Source of the DNA: Cladorhizidae sp. MBARI D1340-BT2
Taxonomy: Eukaryota > Porifera > Demospongiae > Poecilosclerida > Cladorhizidae
Reading direction: 5' to 3'
DNA length: 64,000 nucleotides
Assembly (NCBI GenBank): GCA_028752905.1
Contig: JAQNBH010000011.1
Location: 34,610,396 to 34,674,395, forward strand
A program made the translations under genes and the position numbers. Shown here piece by piece: positions 44,271 to 54,800 of this stretch (positions are counted from its first letter, which is position 1; each line of letters opens with the position of its first letter). The notes under the pieces are model-generated. The model had not been told where the DNA came from and made no database searches. It saw only the letters and a list, made by a program, of their open reading frames with translations.

Positions 44271-44832
44271 GATTCTGCACACTTCACTCTATGAACTTAA
44301 TGTATAGTGCAAAATAACTCTCTCTCTCTATTCCCTCTATTAAGACTACAAATTATTGCATAGGTATAACCATTCCCAATTTACAGTCAGTAAAATTTGA
44401 AGACTGCAAAACCTACATGCCTGAATTCTCACAGTTTTAGCTACTTGTTAAACTGTTAAAATTAGCACCAGTGGCTAGAGGAAGTCCTACTCTACAAAAT
44501 GAGTGTTTTCATGTACTAAAACAAAATATGTGGTAATGTGCATTCAATTTACAAAAATTAATTTTCAATCTTTGCAATTGACCATGTACTAACATTTTAG
44601 CGCCTAATAAAAACACTCATTTTGTAGTATTGGGGTTCCTCTAGTCACTTGTAGAAATTTCAACCGTCTGTATAGCACTTTCCAATTCTAGTTTTTGTGG
44701 CCTCCAACTTTGACAACCTGTAACTTGGGATGGTTATACCTATCCAACAGTATTAGTTGATAAAGAGAGCACACCACAGAGGGAGCTATGATTTGAGTAA
44801 TATTATAGTGTGAAAATGTGCAGAATATAATA
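44271..44832. repeat. Fold-back (long inverted repeat) element
   Basis: The left arm (from ATTCTGCACA at about 44272) and the right arm (reverse complement ATTCTGCACA near 44829) pair along about 250 bp with indels. Clear blocks are ataggtataacca (44362 and, inverted, about 44740), tagaggaa and actctacaaaatgagtgttt (44490-44512) against its complement at 44605-44625. There is no coding potential. It is probably a MITE or fold-back transposon. Confidence 0.7.
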
Positions 44833-44887
44833 TGGAGCCCCAAATTCGGAAGCACTGGTTTTTATAACACTTTGGAAAAAATGGTAT

Positions 44888-45390
44888 TGTCTCTCAGGGA
44901 AATCAACAGGACCACTCCCTGACTTTTCAAACAAAAACCCACCATAACCACTAATGGATCACTACACCATCACAACCCCAAGGACACAATGGGCATTGTG
45001 ATAACTGTTCTAGAGCAATATGATTGGCTAGGAATATCAGGTGACTGTTAGAAAATACCTGTATTGTAAGGCACCAGAGTGACACACTCTGGAGTTTTGT
45101 CTGATAGTTGTAAGTATATCAAGGTGTATGCTTGGTCCCTGACAGGGACAAAGAGATAGAGAGAGTCAACCTGAGGGGTTACACTGGAGTAAGGTCCTAA
45201 GTAGAGAGGACTGAGACTTGGGTCAAGTAGATCAGTGGTCTAGGTAGGGTGATTGGTGGAGTAGCCAATCCCTGAAGTACCTAGGTGTCGCGGGGTATTC
45301 ACCCAGAGGTAGCTAACCGCTCGGGCTACAGCAGTACCATTTTCATATTGAGGAAGAAAGGTTTTAGGTAAGGGTGAAATTTCTCCGACA
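44888..45390 (+). repeat. 5' LTR of element 4
   Basis: Direct repeat of 51389-51893. Its start reads tgtctctcaggg where the other copy has tgtcagag, a small local change. Confidence 0.9.
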
Positions 45391-45391
45391 G

Positions 45392-45409
45392 TGGTGGCAG
45401 TGGTGGGAT
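45392..45409 (+). other. Primer-binding site, tRNA-Leu type
   Basis: TGGTGGCAGTGGTGGGAT begins 1 nt after the LTR. It matches the complement of the tRNA-Leu(AAG) 3' end, as I recall it, at 17 of 18 positions (T instead of C at 45401). Confidence 0.75.
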
Positions 45410-45604
45410 CTCTTGTAAAGGAGATCCTGGACCAGCCAGTAGATAGCGAAGAGGAATTGTTTAGCTAGCTGGAAGGAGAAATCCAGGGCACGTCCTTGTG
45501 GGTTGAAAACCGACCCTTCAGTAGCCAGTGAGAGCAAGGAAGAGGTTTTGTAGTTAGTGTTGATTTAATTATTTTCCCTCTCTTCCCAACTGCCCTGACT
45601 TGAC

Positions 45605-46465
45605 ATGTCAGAGGACAAGGAGAGAAAGATGCTCCGAGAATCCCGTCGAAGTCATGGGGGCACCCCAGAGGCCAACCTTCCTATCGATCCCATGGACAGA
45701 TTCCTCCAGCAGTGGATCCCAATTGACCAGATTCGGTCAGATCGAGAGGCACAGAAACGGGAGGAGGCCCAGGCCAAACAGGAAGAGAGAGAGACTCGAG
45801 AAGCCCAGAGGTGGGTAGAGGTCCAGACCAGGCAGGAGGAGAGAGAGGTTCGGCAGCAGCAGAGGTTCCTGCAGATGTTGGCTGAGTTGTCCAGACCTCC
45901 CCTTATTGCACCTCGACCCCCTCCAATGCCAAAGCTATCCATACCTAAGTTTACTGAAGGGATGGACGATATGGGGGCCTACATGGAGGCATTTGAGGCT
46001 ATGGCTGAGGCTGGCGAATGGCCACGTAATCAGTGGGCCATCATCCTACGCAGCTCCCTCTCCGGTGCAGGCCTCACTGCTGTCGCCTCCATGCCTGCAG
46101 ATTAGCAGAAAGACTACCCAAAAGTAAGAACTGAGCTCTTACGTGAATACCACATCTCCTGTGAGACCTACAGGCATAGGGTCTGTGACACTCCCTTCTC
46201 CACCTCCAATCCGGATGCCTGGCTTGCCAAGCACCGTCAGAGCTTTCACCAGTGGCTGGCCTCCTCGCCCCTTGAGCCAGAGGCCGCGCTACTGATGGAG
46301 ATAACCCTGAGCAGACTTCCCCGGTGGTTGGAGTCTCGCATGAGAACCCTCAACACCACATCATATGAGGAGCTCACCGAGTCGATTGTGAAGCACATAG
46401 CGAATCAACCCCGGAGAGAACAGGAGGAGCATCGGCAGACTGGGAAACTTCCACCCCCAGTATGA
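45605..46465 (+). pseudogene. Gag of element 4
   Basis: The frame from MSEDKERKMLRESRR has a charged coiled-coil-like segment (about 45720-45870), then PKLSIPKFTEGMDDMGAYM and a Gag core. A TAG at 46103-46105 interrupts the frame, which continues to a TGA at 46463-46465 (LSRLPRWLESRM). This general layout is shared with element 3. Confidence 0.8.
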
Positions 46466-46597
46466 TCTCTACGGCCAGAGATGCCGGCTAGGCCACCACA
46501 GAGCATAAGATTTGAGCCTAGAGGGCTGGAACAGTAGGATCCTACCCGAGGAGGAAGCCCTGGGAACAACAGCAGAGGACAAATTCTCAATCCTCTC

Positions 46598-47188
46598 GTG
46601 GAAACTCGCTGTTTCCGGTGTAACCAGTTAGGATACTTAAGACGCAATTGTAGGGTGAAAGTTGAGCATGCCGAACTCACAGAAGCGACCCAGACCCTAT
46701 CACCAGAAAACCCGTGGATTCAGGAAGGGAAGATCAATGGTCGAGCAGCATCTCTCTGGCTGGACACGGGATGTACACGATCCCTCGTCCACCCAAGGTG
46801 CATCTCTCGGGAACAATGCCTCGGGTGGGAGATTCCTTACTCGACGGCTAGCACCAGGAAGGTATTGTTCCCTGCAGCAAGAGTGACGTTGCAAGTTGGG
46901 CAGACTAGACAGGTACTCACGGTAGATGTGTCTCCCCACCTAACCGTCGACATGTTGGTTGGCAGAGACGTGCCACAATTGACTAAGTGGGTTGCTGAGA
47001 AACCCCCAGAGAAGATCGAGGTGACCCCCGAGGGCCCTCTAGCTGTGGCACAAGTAGCCACAAGAGCCCAGAGAAAGAGACAGGCTCTGAAGGAACAACA
47101 GGACCTGGAGCAGCAGACCACCGAGCAGGTCAAGCTCTCCAGCCCTGACCTGGACATGAGCGAGGAGGAGAGTGCATCCATGATCTAA
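46598..47188 (+). pseudogene. Zinc knuckle and aspartic protease of element 4
   Basis: A CCHC-like knuckle lies at the start (CFRCNQLGYLRRNC, with Y-L instead of the usual G-H). The retropepsin motif LWLDTGCTRSLVH and DMLVGRDVPQL follow. The end is Gln/Glu-rich. Confidence 0.82.
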
Positions 47189-47227
47189 CCCAACCTACCA
47201 AGACCCCTGGAACAGCCGCCAACACCA

Positions 47228-47538
47228 GTGGGCAGGCAGAGGGAACCTGGGGTAACCACACAACAGACCTTGGAGGAAGATGAAGGTTTGCCCTTCGCCT
47301 TCAGTGATGAAATGTTCATAAGAGAACAACCCGAACCGAGGGAGGAGGCAGAACACTCCACCCTGTGGTGGCCGGAGAAAGTGAGCCAGGTAGAACTAAG
47401 AGACATGCAGCAGGCTGACCCCACTCTGGAGAAAGCCCTGCGATTGGCAGACCTAGGAGACGAGCGCTACACATGGGAAAAGGGTCTACTCCTGAGGCAG
47501 CCGCTCGTACAGGGAGGCAAGAAACTCAGCATGGTGCC
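47228..47538 (+). pseudogene. Integrase-proximal segment of element 4, cut by element 5
   Basis: It encodes QQADPTLEKALRLADLGDE and GLLLRQPLVQGGKKLSMVP, the region just before the integrase zinc finger in gypsy-type elements. It is interrupted at 47538 by the TSD and LTR of element 5, and the sequence resumes at 51089. Confidence 0.7.
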
Positions 47539-47876
47539 TGTTAGGCTCAGCCTAACAAAACACCCACTCATACATCAGCCTCTCCCCTGAAGAGCTAGAA
47601 CTGAACTATGAACTATTAGATGGAGTGTATGGATTGCTAATTGATTGGAATGTGTGTGGTCTATGTTTATTACTATTTATGGTCAGTTCAGAACTAGCAG
47701 GCCCAGTCCATTTAAGGGCAGGCCTGCTGGTGAAGAGCAGAGCCTCTCAGTTTTTCAGTGTGTAAAGGTGCAGAAATCAATAAGAATTGTTTTGTTCAAA
47801 GTATTTTGTATCTTCCTAGACCTAGACCTAGACCTAGACCAGTCAGACTTGTTAGGTTGTGTCAAGCAGCCTAACA
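47539..47876 (+). repeat. 5' LTR of element 5
   Basis: 338-bp repeat of 50753-51083. Near its end it contains a short cctagacctaga repeat whose copy number differs between the two LTRs. Next to it TGGTGGCACCATTG (from 47879) is the expected primer site. I cannot assign its tRNA. Confidence 0.93.
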
Positions 47877-48108
47877 GATGGTGGCACCATTGAACTCAGC
47901 CATTGATCAGACAGACTGACCCTAGCAGACTTAGAAGGAATACTACACAAGACAGTACTTCCTACAGACCAGACCCTAACAGATTCTGAAGGAAGGCTAC
48001 TCCAAGCAGCACTGACCATGATACATCAGTCCGGTATCCCCTCCGAACAGCAAGCTGTATCGACGTAGACGCCCGAGTCCCTCTCAGCCCCCCCCACTCA
48101 CCAGACCG

Positions 48109-48648
48109 TTGCCTTACAACCCCTTCTCAGGTGGGTCAACACCCTTCTGTCCCTACATACTATCAAATATGGACACAGAACTTAACCAGTACGCCAACTG
48201 GCGCTCAAATGAGCATGATGCAGAGGAGACATCCCTTACCGATAAACCCGAATTCTCAGCTCCACTCCCATCCCAGGCAGACGCACCCTATCCGACCCTC
48301 CCACCTTTGCTAGATCCTACAATAGCAGCGCTCATGCAGCAGATGCAGAGTTACCAGCAATTGGCGATGCAGCAACAAACACTGCAAGGCTTTACTACTG
48401 CAATCAACCAACCAGTAGTGGTTAACTCCATCAAGGCACCCCATCTCTCACCTATCCATCCGTCATCTCAACTACCCATTCTACGTGGTGATCTCATCAG
48501 TATCAGCTTAGACCTACCCGAGGACAAGAGATCAGACTACTCCGCCCCGAAGCAGAAGCTCCTGAATAGAATGGGTTATAATCACTCAACTCGCTTCAGC
48601 CAATGGCTCGATCCCCCCATGGCCCTACCGATACCATTGCACAGGTAA
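48109..48648 (+). pseudogene. Gag-like frame of element 5
   Basis: A 179-codon open frame with a Pro-rich start, a Gln-rich stretch (ALMQQMQSYQQLAMQQQTLQ) and PEDKRSDYSAPKQKLLNRMG. Its position after the primer site and the general composition suggest Gag. I recognise no specific domain and see no zinc knuckle. Confidence 0.5.
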
Positions 48649-49007
48649 TTCACCATGCCTCCAGCCTCCTCCTACAAGACTGCACGTCGCTACAACAAGG
48701 TATAGACATACTCACTATAGAATTGATGTTAAATCATGAACCCTGCAGTAGCTGCTACAGTCAGATCATCAGACACGGTTGATTTAGAAACATTTATCAA
48801 TACTGTGGATACACATGTAACCCACACCCAGAAAGGGCAGAGTTACCTCTGGCAGAATTACAGATCTAGGTCATCCCATACCCATGGGTTTACCCCTACC
48901 TGATTCCATGACCACCCCGCCCACCAACCCTCATCCACTCCCACTACGCCTCCCACCTCTCAAAAAACCACTCCCTCAGAATAACAGATCAGACCCAACC
49001 CTACCTC

Positions 49008-50503
49008 CAAGACCTCAGACCTATTCCTTAAGCAGACCCCCAGACCTCTTCTATTCCTTTGAATCAGACCCAGACCTCTTCTAGACCCCAGACCTCTTCT
49101 ATTCCTTTGAAGCAGACCCCAGACCTCTTCTATTCCTTAAGCAGACTCCCAGACATTTTCTATTCCTTAAGCAGAACCCAGACCTCTGCTATTCCTTTGA
49201 AGCAGACCCAGACCTCTTCTATTCCTTCATCTAGTCCTTTGAAGCAGACCCCAGACCTCTTCTATTCGACCCCAGACCTCTTTTATTCCTTTGAGGCAGA
49301 CCCCAGACCTCTTCTATTCCTTTGAAGCAGACCCCCAGACCTCATCTATTCCTTTGAAGCTGACCCCCAGACCTATTCTATTCCTTTGAAGAAGACCCCA
49401 GACCTCTTCTATTCCTTTGAAGCAGACCCCAGACCCCTTTGAAGCAGACCCCAGACCTCTTCTATTCCTTTGAAACAGACCCCAGATCTCTTCTATTCCT
49501 TTGAAGCAGACCCCAGACCTCTTTTATTCCTTTGAAGCAGACCTCCAGACCTCTTCTATTCCTTTTCAGACCCCCAGACCTCTTCTATTCCTTTGAAGCA
49601 GACCCCAGACCTCTTCTATTCTTTGAAGCAGACCCCCAGACCTCTTCTATTCCTTTGAAGCAGACCTCCAGACCTCTTCTATTCCTTTGAAGCAGACCCC
49701 CAGACCTATTCTATTCCTTTGAAGCAGACCCCCAGACCTCTTCTATTCCTTTTCAGACCCCCAAGCCTCTTTTATTCCTTTGAAGCAGACCCCCAGACCT
49801 TTTCTATTCCTTTGCAGACCCCCAGACCTCTTCTATTCCTTTGAAGCAGACCCCAGACCTCTTTTATTCATTTGAAGCAGATCCCCAGACCTCTTTTATT
49901 CCTTTTCAGACCCCCCAGACCTCTTCTATTCCTTTGAAGCAGACCCCCAGACCTCTTCTATTCCTTTGAAGCAGACCCCCAGACCTCTTCTATTCCTTTG
50001 AAGCAGACCCCAGACCTCTTCTATTCCTTTGAAACAGACCCCAGACCTCTTCTATTCCTTTGAAGCAGACCCCCAGACCTCTTCTATTCCTTTGAAGCAG
50101 ACACCAGACCTCTTCTATTCCTTTGAAACAGACCCCAGACCTCTTCTATTCCTTTGAAGCAGACCCCCAGACCTCTTCTATTCCTTTTCAGATCCCCAGA
50201 CCTCTTCTATTCCTTTGAAGCAGACCCCCAGACCTCTTCTATTCCTTTGAAGCAGCCCCCCAGATTCTATTCCTTTGAAGCAGACCCCAGACCTCTTTTA
50301 TTCCTTTGAAGCTGACCCCCAGACCGTTTGCAGACCCCCAGACCTCTTCTATTCCTTTGAAGCAGACCCCCAGACCTCTTCTATTCCTTTGAAGCAGACC
50401 CCAGACCTCTTCTATTCCTTTGCAGACCCCCAGACCTCTTCTATTCCTTTGAAGCAGACCCCCAGACCTTGTTCTATTCCTGCAAGCAGTACCCCCAGAC
50501 TCA
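49008..50503 (+). repeat. Minisatellite, unit about 31 bp (roughly 48 units)
   Basis: The unit is ctattcctttgaagcagac plus cccagacctctt, with length variants of about 24-32 bp (some units lack the gaagcag part). It fills the space between the Gag-like frame and the start of RT in element 5. One frame reads FYSFEADPQTS, but unit length is not a steady multiple of three, so it does not keep a long frame. Confidence 0.97.
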
Positions 50504-50752
50504 TTTGACCTTCCCTTCTACCACTCAGATGCCCCTCCTAGACCATCCCCTCTCAACCCCACGCTCACAAAACAGCAACAGGAGGAAATGACTAAGATAT
50601 GGTATGACTTCCCTACAGTGGTGACCACATCACTTGGAAGAACCAAGTCTACCACTCACTCCATCAACCACGGAGATGCCATCCCGATTCACAGACAGCC
50701 ATACAGATCCCCGAACCCAATGGACTTCACCTCAAAGAGAAGGAGGGGGTGA
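50504..50752 (+). pseudogene. RT N-terminal remnant of element 5
   Basis: The open frame contains LTKQQQEEMTKIWYDFPTVV and STTHSINHGDAIPIHRQPYR, the conserved segment just before the RT palm in gypsy elements. It runs straight into the polypurine tract, so RT, RNase H and integrase have been deleted. Confidence 0.75.
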
Positions 50753-51083
50753 TGTTAGGCTCAGCCTAACAAAACACCCACTCATACATCAGCCTCTCCC
50801 CTGAAGGGCTAGAACTGAACTATGAACTATTAATGGAGATGTGTATGGATTGCTAATTGATTGGAATGTGTGTGGTCTATGTTTATTACTATTTATGGTC
50901 AGTTCAGGCCCAGTCCATTTAAGGGCAGGCCTGCTGGTGAAGAGCAGAGCCTCTCAGTTTTTCAGTGTGTAAAGGTGCAGAAATCAATAAGAATTGTTAT
51001 CTTCAAAGTATTTTGTATCTTCCTAGACCTAAACCTAGACCTAGACCAGTCAGACTTGTTAGGTTGTGTCAAGCAGCCTAACA
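50753..51083 (+). repeat. 3' LTR of element 5
   Basis: 331-bp copy of 47539-47876 with a few substitutions and small indels, followed by the TSD gtgcc. Confidence 0.93.
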
Positions 51084-51088
51084 GTGCC

Positions 51089-51388
51089 AGACAGACACAG
51101 GGACGAGCCTCGACCACAGTTCCCTGATCGCAGGACATTTCGGCCAAGAGAGAACCATAGACATTATCAGGAGGTCCATGGACTGGCCCGGACTACATGC
51201 GGATGTTCGTAAGCTATGTTTGTCCTGCTCCATTTGTCAGAAGGCAAAACCGGCTTCCACCAAGCAAGCCCCCTTACACTCACTCCTCCAGCCATACAAG
51301 TACAAGAATTCCTATCGACCTGGATCAAAGAATCCAAATGCTGACGGACTGAGCAGAGAGCATAGCTCTCGTTTAGAGGAGGGGGAGG
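51089..51388 (+). pseudogene. Integrase zinc finger fused to RNase H end, element 4
   Basis: It encodes LIAGHFGQERTIDIIRRSMD, WPGLHADVRKLCLSCSICQK (zinc finger part), then LHSLLQPYK directly followed by YRPGSKNPNADGLSREHSS, the typical last residues of gypsy RNase H. A polypurine tract and the LTR follow. The junction at about 51299 marks an internal deletion. The order shows that RNase H, not integrase, was the last domain. Confidence 0.8.
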
Positions 51389-51893
51389 TGTCAGAGAAAT
51401 CAACAGGACCACTCCCTGACTTTTCAAACAATAACCCACAGCAACCACAACCCACAGCACTATACCACCACAACCCCAAGGACACAACAATGGGCATTGT
51501 GATAACTGTTCTAGAGCAATATGATTGGCCAGGTGACTGTTAGAAAATACCTGGATATATATGTATTGTAAGGCACCAGAGTGACACACTCTGGAGTTTT
51601 GTCTGATAGTTGTAAGTATATCAAGGTGTATGCTTGGTTCCCTGACAGGGACAAAGAGATTGAGAGAGTCAACCTGAGGGGTGACACTGTAGTAAGGTCC
51701 TAGGTAGAGAGGACTGAGACTTGGGACACGGAGATCACTGGTCTAGGTAGGGTGATTGTTGGAGTAGCCAATCCCTGGAATACCTAGGCATCGCGCGGTA
51801 TTCACCCAGAGGTAGCTAACCGCTCAGGCTACAGCAGTACCATTTTCATATTGAGGAAGAAAGGTTTTAGGTAAGGGTGAAATTTCCCCGACA
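51389..51893 (+). repeat. 3' LTR of element 4
   Basis: 505-bp direct repeat of 44888-45390, preceded by the purine tract gaggagggggagg. Confidence 0.92.
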
Positions 51894-54800
51894 TTGTCCA
51901 CCACCTAAAGCTAACAAATGACTTGCAGCAACTGACCAGCCATTCAAACAGCTGTTGCCATAGCCAAAAGTATAAAGATCTGTGCAGTTGCCAGGCTAAT
52001 ACTTGCAGTTCAATCCTTTTCCCAAAATAGGGTTCCATATTGGATGCTATTTATGGTGCGCTCTCATACAACAAGCAAATTCAAGGCTCTCCATAACTTT
52101 GAACTGATGGATCTTGCCATGAGTAGATTTGCCACACTGAATTTCCAATCACCTATGCACAAACACCAAAATTGTCAATATTCAGAAACTGTCAAAATCA
52201 TGAACCATCAATATTTCTATCTAGTAGCTCAGCCATGTGCTCCACTTTCTTCCTGCAGAGTTATAGTAGCTACACGGGTGGTGGACTGGAATAGCAATAG
52301 GAGAGAGTATTTTCAAAGAATAAATAAGAGTTTAGGGCAACCGATATTTATATAGATAAACCTCTGCCAAGACTAAAAGTCCATGCTATGCAACTTTTGC
52401 ATTGCTAGAGTGCTATTTAGGCCAACCAGTACCACTTCACAATCCTGGTGATTCCCTTCCATGCTGCTCCAGGGATGCCCTCTAGGGATAATGGGGCAAA
52501 TATTTCCCAACAGTTTAGAGAGTCACAAAAATATGTTGTTGATTATTTGGCCAGAGCAAAACCTTTTTGGAACAACATGCCATAGTGTCTCCTTTCTTCA
52601 TTGGACAGTGAGTTTTCTATAACAACAAAACCTGTCTAAGACTGTTCATATGTATCTCTTTCTCACTCGACATAGATTAGACAATACACTTGTGCGTAAA
52701 AATAGCTGATAATTACTTATGTAGTTGTTTTAGTTTTTACTACACCTATAAGCAATCTAATGGTAACAAAGACCAGCTATCCACTTAAACCTTGCTCGTA
52801 AATTTCCATAGATTTGTGGATCATTGAATTGGTTTGCTGTAGGAAAGGATGTCTGAAGCACCAAATGAGACATTATGTCAGAGACGTGAACAGGAGGTAG
52901 CTTTGTTGGAGTAGCTAGCCTACTACTTTGCATACTGGATAGCAGAAGTTGGTCAACTCAGTTAATTACTCCAAGCTTCTCCAATTATCCTAGCTTTGAA
53001 GCATTAGTGAGCCTTTCAGCATAGGAATGAATTCAAAAAGATTTCATCCACTACCATCTATAACACGAGAGGAGCATCAGCTGTAGACAGCCTGCATATG
53101 ACCTAATAAAAATTCACATGATAAAAACTATCTCTCTATAAATTTTGTATAAGAAGATAGACTTTAGGTCAGATTTGCAAGTATGTGGGTGAACTGATCA
53201 TCATATATTCACAAGGTTCCCATCATGAATAGGACTGCTGATTTTGGTTTGTGAAAACTGTAATTCTGTATATACCTGCAAAATTAATATACCTGCAAAA
53301 TTAATTTTGGAGAGCATCTGCTGTGACAAAGTAAGGTGTCAATGCCAACTGTAGCCTTATAACATATAACAACTAAACCTTTACAACAACTCAATGCTTG
53401 CCCCAATTCCTATTCCTTCAAAATACAGCTTGAAAATTAATTCACTTAGTCTTAGATCATAGAACAATGAATACCTGCATTATATTCCTTACCAGAACAA
53501 TCTTTCTAACAATTACCTTTACTGTCTATTGAAGTTCAAACTTCCTGCTATGATTTTCAAGCATTGTACTGAAAAAGAGAACACTACCTGTTAGGTAGCA
53601 TAAGAAAACAAAGCCAAGTACCCAAGCATGTAGTGAGTGAATGGTTTATCGGTCTCTGTCATACACACATACCAGCACTAGCTTTAGTTCCACAATATCT
53701 CTTCATAGCACACGCACAAAGCAGTAGATGATCTTGGATGGATAAACTAAATACCATAGCTCGATAGCTGCTTCCAGCCTAGCTAATGTCATTTCACAAA
53801 TTGATGCATACAAGTGTCAAGTATATAACAATGCATACCTTTAACATTAAAATAAAACTCATGCTGAGTTATTAATTATAGCTCTATATTTTTCAGCAAT
53901 AAATTTTAAAGAATATAAATGAAATATTTTTTGTGCAGTTTGCTATAACAATCGGCTTCTTTAAAATAAACAATTCATCACTACAGTGTGCTTACTACAA
54001 AGAAACTATTTCAGCAATACAATAAATAATAATGATTGAAGTAGTGACTTGATATATTAGGTGTAGCTAACAAGACCTAGAAGGCTATACCATTACCATA
54101 TGCAAATATGTATAACGACAATAAGAGTAATGGTCTTAGGACCCAAAAGGAAGTGCAGAGATCAGAGGTCCTTTGTAAAATTAGTCGGTCAATTGTAATG
54201 TTTTGGTATCAGAAAGGTGTAAGGTGAGATCAAACTTGTTCTTAGATAATCCTGTTTGCCTTCACCAATCTCTCATTCTCTCTGTCCTAATAATGACTGT
54301 CACTTCCTTGAAGAACTCTCTCACATTTGTGATAATGTATTCAGTTGTGATGTTAAATGTATGGTCTGACCAGTTGTCTTCCTGATAGTTACGATCTTCC
54401 CCACTATAGTCCTGAGCATTATTCTGTTATACACACATAACATGTACTGGTATATGGACTTTCTCACAGGAATAAATGCCATTATTGTTTGTTTGGTTCC
54501 TCATGTCACAATCCTTGCCTGTTATATAAAAAGAAGACAGAGCAATGATAGTAGCGTTAGGCTAGGCAGAAGCTACTTGACCTACCTTGTAAACGTTAGA
54601 ATTTTTTTTACAAGAACAGCTCCTTGTTTTGTTTATTGTGTGAGAAATCCAAAGTGTCCCTACCATAAAAGGTTCTGCATACAGTAATATCTTGTCAATA
54701 TTTGAAGGTTCAACTGCTTAACTTGGCCACAACAGTGCTATAGTGCTCACCATGCATAAAATACTGTCACCTGATGCCGTGTATTCCAACTGCAAATATG

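Larger units (their letters stand above)
47534..51088 (+). mobile_element. LTR element 5, deleted, nested in element 4
   Basis: The LTRs are at 47539-47876 (338 bp) and 50753-51083 (331 bp). The TSD gtgcc lies at 47534-47538 and 51084-51088. The LTR starts TGTTAGGCT and ends AGCCTAACA, a perfect 9-bp inverted repeat, and the first 19 bases form a hairpin by themselves. A purine tract (gaaggagggggtga) abuts the 3' LTR. The interior has a Gag-like frame, a 1.5 kb minisatellite and only the start of RT, so it is non-autonomous. Confidence 0.95.
44888..51893 (+). mobile_element. LTR element 4, deleted, apparent Gmr1-like order, with nested LTR element 5
   Basis: The LTRs at 44888-45390 (503 bp) and 51389-51893 (505 bp) differ by small indels and substitutions. 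Both have TGTC...GACA ends. Between them are Gag, protease, an integrase N-terminal part interrupted by element 5 at 47538, then the distal integrase zinc finger joined to the last codons of RNase H next to the polypurine tract. The integrase core and RT are deleted. The 5-mers flanking the LTRs (ggtat and ttgtc) do not match, so no TSD is seen. Confidence 0.92.

Noticed and set aside
49008..50503. CRISPR-like array or a repeat protein gene
   Set aside because: There are no spacers, unit lengths vary, and stops appear in every frame.
44888..51893. A matching target-site duplication for element 4
   Set aside because: The adjoining 5-mers are ggtat and ttgtc. No shift of the LTR boundary makes them agree, so none is claimed.
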